DNA of 48,018 bases from Branchiostoma floridae (lineage: Eukaryota; Chordata; Leptocardii; Amphioxiformes; Branchiostomatidae): the NCBI RefSeq assembly GCF_000003815.2, contig NC_049979.1, forward strand, positions 32,513,374 through 32,561,391, read 5' to 3'. This document shows positions 30,040 to 42,900 of the stretch, in pieces; position 1 is the stretch's first letter, and each line of letters opens with the position of its first letter. The notes below the pieces were generated by a model. It did not search any database. It saw nothing but the letters and a program-made list of their open reading frames with translations, and was not told the DNA's origin. The position numbers and the translations under genes were made by a program.

Positions 30040-32700
30040 CGTTTTTGATTATCCTTACGTAATATTTACCGCTACCACATTAATTTCTTCACCTTATTCA
30101 TCGAGTGTAATAAATTTAGTCTAGTATAAAGTCGGCTTTGTTTAAGCTACGTTCGCTTTTCCCTCCTCCTGCACCTACTTAATGCATTGCTTCGTATTAT
30201 GTTTTTTGTATTCAATTCTGTAAATAAATGAACAAAACAAAACGAAACAAGTGCATTACCAGATAAAATCGCAGGTGCCCTCTTTGAACCACCGAAAAAA
30301 AAATCAAGCAATTATAAGTAACAGGTACAACCGCTAGGAGTCCTCTTAGTCCTGTATAAGAATCATGTTCTTACTTGTCTAGAACCAAATATTAAGCTCC
30401 TATTTTCTGTTTATTTATTTTTGATTATCCTTACATACTATTTACCGCTACCAAATAAGTACATCACCTTATTCATAGATTGTAATGATTGTAACGAAAC
30501 AAGTGCAGTTCCGGGAAAAATCGCAGGCACCCTCTTTGATCCATCAAAAAAAAATTCACAAATAAAATATGCAACAGGGGCTATCGCCGACAAGGGTCCT
30601 CTTTGACACGTGAAAGCCGCCAACCGTTGTAAAATATATCGAGTCAGAGAGTAAAAGAAAGCCGTAACTTATTATGAAAGTAAAGCAGACAAAAATACAA
30701 TCACGTATCTAATATTTTAGGTATGTTGTTAGTATCATCAGTGAATTTGAGTTTATATAAATGCATTAATAGAACCGACTTATTGTTACAGTTCCATGTA
30801 GTAAATGTGTATTTAATAGATACTGGTCTTTTAATTTTCCAAGTCGTACAACAATGTCGACTTAGATATTCGGGTAAACAAATCTGACATGTCTGTTTAC
30901 TGAAAGTCGATAAATAGACCAAACCATAGCCATGGACCTTTAACCAGTTAACCGCCATATGGGAAATCCACGCTTGATGTTTCCATTGATATAATGAAGC
31001 AGTCGCAGCAGTGTACAACATTTTTTTTTACATTTAAAGTCCCTTTAAACACATCTTATAACCAACCCTAGCTCCTGTCTTAAAATCATATATCAAGCTC
31101 TTATTTTATCTTAAATCGTATCTATTATTCTTACCCACTATTCAACGCTACCACATAAAGTATACAAAAATATTTATTTCCCTCCTTGTTTTATTCATCG
31201 ATTGTGAAAGAATTAGTTAAGTGTAAGGGGAAGGCTTAGCTTAGGCTACGTACGCTTCTCCCTCCTCCTACATCTACTATTATGTATTGTTACTTATCAT
31301 GTTTTACGTTTCTTGTGCAAATAAGTAAACAGAACAAAACAAAACAAGTGCAGTACCGGGTAAAATCGTAGGTGCCCTCTTTGATCCACCAAAAAACTTA
31401 AATATGCAACAGGTACAATCGCCGCTAGGAGTCCTCTTTAACACGTGAATGCCAACAATTGTGACTGGCAGACAGGAAAGGAAAGCCGTAAATAATTATC
31501 AAAGCAAAGCTAGCAAAAACACCATCATGTTATCTGAAATTTTATGTATGGTTTTAGAATCATCGGTAAATTGACATTCTTGTATGGTAACCTCGATTAA
31601 TAGAAACGAATTATCGTTATAATTCCATGTAATAATTGTCTATTTTATCGATACTGGTGTTTTAATATTCCGAGTCGTACCAAAATGTCTAGTGAAATAT
31701 TCCGCTAAACAAAGTACCATGTTTATTTACTGAAAGTCGATAGATAGAAAAAAAACCTAGCCATGGACCCTGGCACTTAACCAATATATGTGAAATCCAC
31801 GTTTAATTTTTCAATTGATATTACCAAGCAGTCGAACAGACACATTAAAAGTTCCTTAAAATTCAGCTAAAAAACAACTCTAGCCCCCGGTATTAAATTC
31901 ATATATTAAGCTCGTTTAAAAAAAAATCTTAGTTCGTACTTTGTTATACTTACCTACAATTTAACACTATCGCATTTCAATACACAAAAATACATATCCT
32001 TAATTGTATTTTCTATTGATTGTTAGTTTAGAAATTATTCAAAGTATATGGGGGTGGCTTAGTTTAAGGAACGTATGCTTTTTCCATCTCATACACCTAC
32101 TTTTATGTATTGTTACTTATTATGTTTTACGCATTTGCTTGTGAAAATAAATAAATAAACAAAACAAAACAAGTGCAGTACCGGGCAAGACCGTAGGTGC
32201 CCTCTTTGATCCATCGAAAAATAAGATATGCAACAGGTACAATCGCCGCTAGGAGTCCTCTTTGACACGTGAATGCCAACAATTGGGAAACATATAGAGA
32301 ATAAGAGAAACCATTAATTATTTATCAACGTAAAGCCGGCAAAATACATCATTATGTTACCTAATAATGTAGGTACGTTGTTTGCATCATCAGTGAATTG
32401 AAATTCTTATATGTTATTCATGTTTTAATAAAACCAAATCTTGTTATAGTTCCATGTAGTTAACGTTGACTCACTCGATACCATTCTTTTCTGACAATTC
32501 GAGTCTACAAAAAAATCAAGTTTTCATGTTAAGCAGTGTCTTTTAGGCAGTACTGATATATTCCCGTAATTAAAGATGACATGTCTGTTTACTACAAGCT
32601 GATAATAGACAAACATTAGCCATACGCCTTATCTGAATTTGCTAAACATTACTTGAAATGAATCTTCAGGTAACTTTCTATTAAACAACAACATAGACCT
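30040..32700. repeat. Tandem array of ~0.8-kb units
   Basis: The segment CAAGTGCAGTACCGGGTAAA ... GGTGCCCTCTTTGATCCA ... CGCTAGGAGTCCTCTTTGACACGTGAA occurs at about 30250, 30500, 31340 and 32170. Units are about 30040-30405 (shortened), 30406-31105, 31106-31920 and 31921-32700 (end decayed). Between the conserved blocks the units share the same order of sequences (for example GTTCCATGTAGT and CGATACTGGT). No coding frame is conserved. Confidence 0.8.
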
Positions 32701-33428
32701 TTAGTAGCTCATTGTCGGTACTAGTTCAGCACACTCTAGAACTATTTTTTGTCATAATTTATCGAGTTGGGTCGTCCCACTGGCTGGTTGGGGCCGTTAT
32801 TGGGTGAGCGGGAAACAGATGACGCCGTGAAAACTGTGGCTGTATTTTCCAAACCCTAACTTGTGCCCCAGCCAATACATTACAGCAGAATGAGTTTGAA
32901 TAGACCTAAGCTGACGGAGATTACTCAAAATCAAGGCAAGGCAAGATGTCTGTTAGTTGGATAGGATTAAGTTTTAAAAAACATTCCAGTCAAAATTAAC
33001 TAGTGGCTATCAGTGACAAACAAAGTATGGCTGAACAATACTCTGAATGCATTTCAGTTCAAAATGATTTACTTTCACGGAAGCTGGAAAATTGATTGTT
33101 CGAGGTGGTTTTAAGTTCGCTGTAGCGCCACAGACTGTAGTCACATACTATAGTCACTGTTGAAAATGTTCGCGGTAGTTTTAAGGTCGCGATGAAGTGG
33201 CCACTACAAAAGGGGGAAAAATCAAACCACCACAAACATTTCTGCGTTTACAGTATAGTCTTGGTAACAATCATACAAGACGGGGGCCCTTGTCTAGCGG
33301 GGTATTTTCAGACCGGGACTTGGGCCCCAACAAAAACATTACAGTTAAATGGCTTTAAAATGGCTTGCACATAATTTACGTTGGGATGGATGTTGTTACT
33401 TGGCTTTGATGGGTTTTGAGAAAAGCTT

Positions 33429-33444
33429 ACACACACACACACAC
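33429..33444. repeat. CA microsatellite in unit 1
   Basis: (AC)8 between AAAAGCTT and TACTCCTCATAAGACGGCTA. Confidence 0.9.
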
Positions 33445-35153
33445 TACTCCTCATAAGACGGCTAGAAGTAGTTGTTAATATTAGCTAAAAACAATGTATT
33501 GTTGGTCACGATCATACAGGGACTCTGTTCGGTGGGGAGTTTTCAAACCCTGAGCTGGGCCCCAATACATTACAGTTGAGTGATTTTGAATAGACTGGCT
33601 CTGACAGCAATTAGAGGTAATGTATGCACGAATGTTGTCAGTTGGTTCACTGCACGAGAATGACTTCGAATCCTAAAAAATACGACGGATCCGAAATCGG
33701 GCGACATGCCGAACACGGAACGTTTTCGAGCGAATCCGGACAAATCCATGATCCTTACTCGAATACGACGATGCACTGCAAATCGGACCAATTCCAGTGT
33801 CATATACCTATCGGATAGGAATTTCCTCGAAAAGAATTAATAACAGTACACTGCACTACTAAGACTCTTGATTTTTATGACTCGTAATTCATCGGATTAC
33901 TACCTTCGCAGAGTCTGTAGAAATACAAAAACTGGGATTTCACGGATTTCCGAATTACCCACAAAGCACCTCTCCAGTGGACACTTTGGCAGATGCAAAC
34001 AAAATCCGACAGTCGGAATCTCGCAGATTTGCAGATTATAAAAAGGAAACTGGCCACAAGGTGACGTTTTCGACGAATACGACGCGAATCCGAAACCCGC
34101 AGTCCTTAATTACCCGTAAGATACAGGATGCTAAGTGGGCGGCTGAAACCGTTGTGATCAGGGTGCGGCACAGATATGAAAGTCGTTTCATCGCTCTCTG
34201 TCCTGTACATGGCATCACCGGAGTCTACAATAGTGATTTGGAGTGGCTTAAGATTCGAATAAAATGTGGTTTAAATTTGAAGGCGCGGAATAGTGACGTT
34301 GCTTTTTCGTCGATGTAATCTTCGTCGCCCCCCTCCATAATTGCACAACTGGCAGTGAAGTCGATTTACATTAAGTGGGACGGTCCTTGGTAAGTACAAA
34401 GTATATTATGAAGTTTCGGTTTCTGACAAAACTAGGTTCGTATCTTGTTACTGGCATACCATGACATTTAATAGTTTAAAGCCTCAAACTTACCTGCCTA
34501 CCTCTGCTGTGAGAAACGTTATAACTTGCATCTTCTTCATACTGGCCAATGGACAACAGGAATTCATGTCGGGTTGAAGATAGGAAAGAACAAACAGCTG
34601 AGTGGTCTATAATCTATGATCTTGTAGAAGATTGGGCTTGGGAAATTTCACAGGTATTCAATGTATCACAAAGGTCTTACAGTTTGTGTATATAGTAATT
34701 TATAAGCTAGAAGCAGTAACGTGTATTCAGTTAACCTTACATCTGATTGACCAATATCGTGTTCAAGTTGGAAAAATAAGTCAAATTTTTCAATCTATGG
34801 ATGCCCAGATTTTTTTTTAGACAAATGTAACCATGATATGCGTTTTGTCTTCTAATTTGTCTAATTATTTCGCCGTAGCGCCATACATTATAGTCACATA
34901 CTATTGTCGAAAAAAATGTTCGCGGTAGTTTTAAGGTCGCGATGAAGTGGCCAACGCAAAAGGGGCAAAACAGAGCTACCGCGAACATCAATAAGAACGG
35001 GGGCCCTTATCTAGTGGGGTATTTTCAAACCGGGACTTAGGCCCCAACCAATACAATACAATAGAAAGGTTTTAAAAAGGCTCTGACAGAAATTGCACAT
35101 AATTTATGTTGAGATGGATGTTGTTACTTGGCTCGGAATTGGTTGTGAGGCAA

Positions 35154-35173
35154 ACACACACACACACACACAC
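35154..35173. repeat. CA microsatellite in unit 2
   Basis: (AC)10 at the position equivalent to unit 1, before TACTCCTCATAAGACGGCTA. Confidence 0.9.
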
Positions 35174-37036
35174 TACTCCTCATAAGACGGCTAGAAGTAT
35201 TTGTTAATATTAGTTAAAAACAATGTATTGTTGGTCACGATCATACAGGGACTCTGTTCGGTGGGGAGTTTTCAAACCCTGAGCTGGGCCCCAATACATT
35301 ACAGTTGAGTGATTTTGAATAGACTGGCTCTGACAGCAATTAGAGATAATGTATGCACAAATGTTGTAAGTTGGTTCACTGCACGAGAATAACTTCGAAT
35401 CCTAAAAAATACGACGGATCCGAAATCAGGCGACATGCCGAACACGGAACGTTTCCAAGCGAATCCGGACAAATCCATGATCTTTACTCGAATACGACGA
35501 TGCACCGCAAATCGGACCAATTCTGGTGCCGTATACCTCTCGAATTCGAGCTTTTTTGAATCCTGACTGATACGGCGGCGTATTTTGGTAAATCCGTGAT
35601 TTTGATGAGAATGTTCACATTGAATATAATTACCAACAGTACACCGCACTACTAAGACTCTTGTAAGTGCAATCAGGAAGCGCAGAAAAGACGCATAAAA
35701 TCCGACTGCCGGAATTCATCGATTTACTACCTCCACAGAATCCGTAGAAATACGAAAACCGGGATTCACGGATTTCCGAATTACCCACAGAGCACCGCTC
35801 CAGTGGAAACTTTGACAGATCCGTACAAAATCCGACAATCGGAATGTCGCAGATTTGCAGATTATAAAAATGACACTGGCCACAAGGGGACGGTTTCGAC
35901 GAATATGACGCGAATCCGAAACCCGCAGTCCTTAATTACCCGTAAGATACAGCGTGCTAAGTGGGCGACAGAAACAGTTGTTGGTTCAGGGTGCTGCACA
36001 GATATGAAAGGCGTTTCATCGCTCTCTGTGCTGTACATGGCATCACGGAGTCTACAGTAGTGATTTGGAGTGGTTTAAGATTCGAAGGGAATGTGGTGTA
36101 AACTCGAAGGCGAGGAATAGTGACGTTGCTTCTTCGTCGATATAATCTTCGTCGCCCCCCAAGCATCCCCCCCCCCCTCCATCATTGTACAACTGGCAGT
36201 GAAGTCGAATCGACATTAAGTGGGACCGTCCTTTGGTAAGTACAAATTATATTACGAAGTTTCAGTTTCTGACAAAACTAGGTTCGTATTTTGTCACTGG
36301 CATATCATGACATTTAATAGTTAAAAGCCTCAAACTAACCTGCCCACCTCTGCTGTGAGAAACGTTATAACTTGCAGCTTCTTCATACTGGCCAATGGAC
36401 AACAGGAATTCATGTCGGGTTGAAGATACGAAAATACAAACAGCTGAGTGGTATATAACTGATGATCTTGCTTTTGTAGAAGATTGGGCTAGGAAAATTT
36501 CACAGGTATTCAGTGTATCCCAAAGGTCTTACATTTTGTGTATATAGTGAGCTAGAATCAGTAGCGTGCATTCAGTTAACCATACATCTGATTGATCAAT
36601 ATCCTGTTCAAGTTGGAAATATAAGTCATATGTAGTCAATCAATAGATGCCCAGATTAGTTTTTGACAAATGTAACCGTGCTATGCGTTTTGACTTCTAA
36701 TTTGTCTAATTAATTCGCTGTAGTGCCATAGACTGTAGTCACATACTATTGTTGAAAAATGTTTGCGGTAGTTTTAAGGTGGCTATGAAGTGGTCCCCGC
36801 AAAAGGGGCAAAAATAAAACTTCCACGAAAATTTCTGCATTTACAGTATACTCTTGGTAACAACCATACAGGACGGGGGCCCTTATCTAGTGGGGTATTT
36901 TCAAAGGAGGACTTGGGCCCCAACCAATACAGTACAGTAGAATGGAATTAAAATGGCTCTGACAGAAATTGCACAAAATCTATGTTGGGATGGATGTTGT
37001 TTATCTAATACTTGGCTCGTGATGGGTTGTGAGACA

Positions 37037-37074
37037 AACACACACACACACACAAACACACACACAAACACACA

Positions 37075-37126
<52 letters not shown>
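37037..37126. repeat. Expanded CA microsatellite in unit 3
   Basis: About 90 bp of CA repeat with three or four CAAA interruptions in the first half and an uninterrupted second half, at the position equivalent to units 1 and 2. Open frames over it (poly-Cys/Val, poly-Thr/His) are artefacts. Confidence 0.93.
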
Positions 37127-37127
<1 letters not shown>

Positions 37128-37739
37128 TACTCCTCATAAGACGGCTAGAAGTAGTTGTTAATATTAGTTTAAAACAATGTATCGTTGGTCACGATCATAC
37201 AGGGACTCTGTTCGGTGGGGGCCTCAGTTTTAAAGCCCTGACCTGGGCCCCAATACATAACAGTTCATACAGGGACTCTGTTCGGTGGGGAGTTTACAAG
37301 CCCTGAGCTGGGCCCCAATACATAACAGTTGAGTGATTTTGAATAGACTGTCTCTAAGAGCGATTACACTTAATTTATGCAAGGATGTTGTTAGTTGGTT
37401 CACTGCACGAAAATGACTTCGAATCCTGATAAATACGGCGGATCCGAAATCGGGCGACATGCCAAACACGGAACGTTTCCGAGCGAATCCGGACAAATCC
37501 ATGATCTTTACTCGAATACGACGATGAACCGCCAATCGGACCGATTCCGGTGCCGTATTTCTCTCGGATACGAGTTTCCTCAAATCCTGACAGATACAGC
37601 GGCGTATTTGGGTAGATACATGATTTTGATGGGAAGTTTCACATTAAATATAATTAACAACAATACACTGCACTACTAGGACACTTAATAAGTGCAATCA
37701 GGAAGGACAGAAAATCCGACTGCCCGAATTAATAAAATA

Positions 37740-39940
37740 ATATCTCCAACTTCATAGCATTGAACAATTTTGTATGGTGTATCGGTGAATTCTGTGTGGA
37801 AAATTACGTTTGAATAATAAACCAATTGCTACCAATCGTTAGGCCAGATAGACTTTTGGCTAAACGCTGCCTTACCATACTACTGATGTTAAAACTTCAG
37901 GCCCTAAAAATCCATTAAAATGCACAGAAGCAGTCTATGACGTGTTTATTCTTAGGACTGATTGCTCTAATTTCGTGACAAGGAAACAGCTGTTGTAGTA
38001 AAGAGTTCACATCACTAGTTTAGTTTTTGGAGATTTTCTTAATTTTTATCATTTATAATTTTCATCTTCACCCGGTAACATTACATCTCTGGGTCACTGT
38101 CACAGTTATACATCATATTGAAGATCTTTTTTCTCATGTTTCTGCCCATGCTAAATGCAGTACTTCGATTGTATTACATGGGATACTAAAGGCTAAGTAC
38201 TATAACATGTAGTGTTACAAGTGAACATCTGGACCTTTGTTGTCATTATATCTATTGTTTATATGCATTATCACTTTTCTCAAAACAGTCGTATACGAAC
38301 TCACACAGTTATGTTGCACAGTGTTATTTGTATGCCTGTCACTACAATTACAGTTTGTATCTCGATAACTGTATAAATGATGTGCATTGAAAGCGCTGGT
38401 AAAAGAGTCTAGTATAAAAACAATGAGTTGGCTAACATTTACATGTTAAGAGACCTTAAAGATCATGGGTACACTACTAAAGCACACAATAAACTATCAC
38501 CGCCTGCTATGCAACCGGCAGTCATTCGATGAGTCATCCTTACCCATGACATACACAAAAAACAATTCAAGGGACGGAATTGTGCGGAAACAACGGATAA
38601 CACATACCATTTTCACAACAAATGAAAAGTAAATGTCCTTAGATAGTTTTGTCGAGTCCCTATAGCCTTGACACGTAGCCGTGGCACCTTTTTTTTCTTA
38701 ATTTATGGTTACGTAGTACTATTGAAATCTTCTTAGTCTCCGGTGCTAAATAGTAAGGTCAGAGTAAACTTAGACCAGTAACACATGCACCACTATGATT
38801 TTCACCGCTTTTCTAATGTGTAAACAGTGCTCCTGCTGGGCAACAAACTCGTCTGTTGTAGTGAACACAACACCAGCACTGCTCTATTGTGAAGAAGTAC
38901 AAGCTACCTTACATTTTACTCTGTTGTTTTCATCATGAAATCCCTCTGCCCGAGACTATGTGCAAAAATGTTACTGCAATGAGGTCACCCCAAACAATCC
39001 TGTTCGCAATCTTCTTTTAGCTGATAAACAAGAATGTCAATATTAAACAGGTAAAGCATATGAAGTATATAATGCATCTTTTTTTTCACATAATTACGTC
39101 AATGTGCTCGGATTTACCAAACATTTCAGCTATTTGGCTTTTCAAAAGGTTTGTCGTCTTCTTTTGTTTCTTATCATTCGGGGTGTTTTTTTGGTGTATG
39201 TTTCTAATAGCCTGCCATTACACGGAAAAGATATTAGAGTAAGTAACGAAAATAACCCTTATTTTCATATGTAACCAATCCTCCTGACATTGTGCGTGGT
39301 CGTATGGTGAATGACGAAGAGAGAATGTAAACATAAAGAAAGGTAGCAATTAGGTATTGCAGCAGGCTGGTTTTTGTAATTTGTGTTTATATATAGCTTT
39401 TGATAATCAATCTGTAAAACAAGACTATAGACACTTAGCTTGTAATGATGTGTACTCAATGTCAGGGATGTTGTATACTATTTTGATATATATTGTTTTA
39501 ATAAAAATATGTGGGCCGAGTAGGTTATGTGTCTGTTCTAAATTCCATCACCATCCAGGCTACCATTATGTGTATGTCTGTCATGTTGAATCAACGAAGG
39601 AAATGAAATAAAATGAATGCATATACTTCTATGTGACAATGACAAATTCAGTTCAGGTCAGGCATCGTATCACAAAGCTGGCGAAAAGATGTTATGGTCC
39701 AACAGATCGGACCTGGTCACCAGGTACACCTGGCATGTTATCGTACGGTTGTCAGTTGTCACCGACGACCTTATGTGACAGATTTAAAGATATATGGGCG
39801 TCTAGCTTCGGGCGTGATGTGTGTTTTTAATGGGTTCTTTGTGGTGTAGAACCCTCAATTTTGCAGCTGGCGTGTTGTGCAAACTGTGTTCTTATTATAT
39901 CTTATAACTGGTAACGTTTTGCCGACATATTTGTCTTTAC
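37740..39940. other. Gene-free stretch
   Basis: AT-rich sequence with stops in all frames at normal density. No repeat, RNA or gene structure was recognised. Open frames are all below 70 codons and lack domains. Confidence 0.5.
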
Positions 39941-42900
39941 TTGAGGGACACGTGCACAGGGACTTAACCTGTTCTTGGCGTAATTCATTCGGATTCCCAA
40001 AAGTAGCCGACTCGACTCACCAGGTCACCAATCCCCACAAAAGGTCAGCATTGTTTTGGTTTCTTAACATGGGCGTTCTATAGTTTATGTGTTTCTATTT
40101 ACCTACCAGAATGCGGGCATGAAGTAAGGGTTGTCAGAAAGATCAACCGTTTTCTATAGTGTACATGGCAAAAATTTCACTTTTCAGTCAGATTTATATA
40201 GATACATTCACTTCTTTTATATCTTTTATTAGCTTGGGATGTTTTACAGAATTACAAGGTTAATGAATGTTGAAATGTTTGTTAGACAGATCATGTCGTA
40301 TAAACTTGAATTGCAAAGAAAAACATTCGGATGGGGCGCAGACCCAATATCCGGGGTAAATGTCAGGGAAATTGAAAGAGAATCCTTTGTTCTTTTTGAA
40401 TGACATGTACATCGTTCAAATGAAATGTTTAGATAAAACCGTAGCAATATTTTAAATAAAAATTAGGTACAATGGTCGACAGAAAAGGGGGACTTCCATT
40501 TAAAAGAAATAGAATTATGATGACGGTATGCATGTCGTCGGATAGGTCATGTTTTTGAGGCTGGGGTCGCCAGCTTGTTCGCGAACGAAACTTTACAATC
40601 GACTAGGTATTTCTACGTTATGTGTACTTTACAAAACATGTTCTTCAGGACTTTAAAAAATGAGTTAGAAGTAAGGATGTAGACATGCTTTTGTTCACTT
40701 ACGTTGGATTACGTTAAAGTCTATAACAAAAATGTATTTAACTGACGTGTCTTTCGTTTTTTACTGAATGAAACAAGAAACAACCATCATTAGAACTTGA
40801 AGAAAATCAAATACAATATCAAGCCCAGAAGGTCTGTGCATTTCAAAATAAGACTATTCTATTCGCCTTGGCATGGTACCAATTAAGGCTGGAAAAGAAG
40901 CTGTAGGGGAAGCTACCACTTCATGGCATATAGTACAATAAAATTGATAATAGCGACATGACTGACAAATATTAGTCTGTTAAGCTTACTGTAAAAACAT
41001 GACTAGTTATTATTCTCCTGAGTGAGGCGGTAATATATAGATGGACTTGGAGGATACCAAATGTTAAGTTCCTATCAATATTTCATATTTATTTTCCACG
41101 TGTGTAGAGTATAAAATCGCATCAAATTTGTGTCCCAGGAATCTAACAAGAATCTATACAGTGTAAAACTCAAGCATGATTAGAATATGATCAATTCATG
41201 TGCTTGACATTTTAGATTTAAATTAGTGCAACTCATGTCTGCGTTAGATAAGCAGACTAAAAAGAACTACATTCCAGGGTTTAAAGGGATCAGTCATCAG
41301 CCTTAGTACTCTATCACATGGTTCTTCTGTATCGGTAAACACAACCGTTCAAACGTGCCTCCAAGTAGCGCACGATAGAGCAAGTCTCTAGTTTTGCCCC
41401 TGGATGTGATGCAAAGATAGACAGTGCAACAATTTAACATATCTTAGGCTATGCACGTGTGAGAGAGAATCCGACACATCATCGTTGCCTCATTTATTAG
41501 GATACTAGACACTCGAGTGCCGAAAACATACGCAACAAAATCGATCAAAAACAGCGAAATTTGTCAAACTTCCAAAACCTAAAATCAATGCTGAAAGGAA
41601 ACCTTTTTTCTCTAATAGATGTCTCCTAATTAGAATACAGCACGCGACAGGGCAGTGGAAAACAACACACGACTGGACATTTTCTCTGAGGTAACAAATG
41701 CAGAAACTTACGTCTGCAGTATGATTCTGTATCTTATGTATTTCAGTGTGGTTTTTGTGTACGTTCTCTGTCATGCGGTATTGCATTGGTGTGAATCAAC
41801 TCTCAAAATTACACAAAGTAGTATTTTAACGCCGCAAAAACAATTGCTATAGGGACTTTTTCAAGAAGGGATTTAACATCGAAATTTCTGAGGATACCTT
41901 AGAATTACTGATGCTGCATTTGTACATCTGTTGAAATCGCGTATTTTTCTTCTCGTGTGACGGTATGATGGCATGTAGTGGAATCAGGAGAGTTCATGAT
42001 GCCTGCCTTAGGGACCACAGGGAGTGCAGCGTACAGAAATGTAAAGCTAATCGGGGATCCAAATAAAGTCAAATTCAACCATCTGTTTCTAGATCTTTTG
42101 GAATATTTGCGATATAACATGATCATCCATGCAATGGACTAATAGTTAATAATAGAAAAAAAATGGTGATGAACACACTTCATTAGTTGGTGCAGGAACC
42201 GCCAGCTTTGCTTACCCCTGCAGGGGTGTATATGCTTAAACTGTATAATTGGGAACCAAAATTTACTTCGGCCTCGTCATTTGACTTGATATGTATAGTA
42301 AGGACCCCTTCTATACTTCAATCTTACGTTTTTTTTTTCTTTGTCAACTGGTGGTCAAACTTACAAACATCTTAGGAACAAAGGTAAAAAAGTCAACACA
42401 AGACAGGTATGAGCTGCACGTTACTTTACAAAGTCTTTGCAGAGTGTAGGCCAAGTCAAGTCAAAGCCTTTATGAAGCTAGATAGCTTCTTTCTCCATAT
42501 GGCTGCTTGATACCAAGGTCAAATGTCGTCTGCTAGGTCGTATTTCCGTGACAAGGGTTGACGGTTTATTCGTAAACGAAAACTTTCAGGCCAAGGGGTC
42601 TTGCTTGTTTTTCTATGTTATCGTTTAAATTCTTGATCAATCAATTTATCAATAAGTAAAAAAAAAACCAATACAGGCAAGATGGTGACGCCCCCAAACA
42701 AAAATATATTATGCTAGATCCACTATAAAAATTACACTGAGAGATCTAAATCACAACTAAAACGGACAGATGAATATACAAAATTACTACATCGGTTAAG
42801 GGTAATATTTTCTAAGAGAGCAAATCCTGACTTCCTCATTCTAAATGTGGGCATTTCTGTGTGGATGTGGATAAATGTGCTACATGAAGGCGAAATTGTC

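Larger units (their letters stand above)
33118..37740. repeat. Tandem array of ~1.8-kb units
   Basis: The unit start GTAGCGCCA..AGTCACATACTA ... GCGGTAGTTTTAAGG lies at about 33118, 34871 and 36717. Units: 33118-34870, 34871-36716, 36717-37740 (truncated). Each contains GGGGCCCTT..., a CA microsatellite, ACAGGGACTCTGTTCGGTGG, GGGCCCCAATACAT and an AATCCGAAATCGGGCGACAT block. The last unit has an extra 66-bp tandem duplication (about 37196-37331). A diverged partial unit may precede (32760-32950). Confidence 0.85.

Noticed and set aside
36901-37306. Open frames of Cys/Val and Thr/His repeats
   Set aside because: They are translations of the CA microsatellite.
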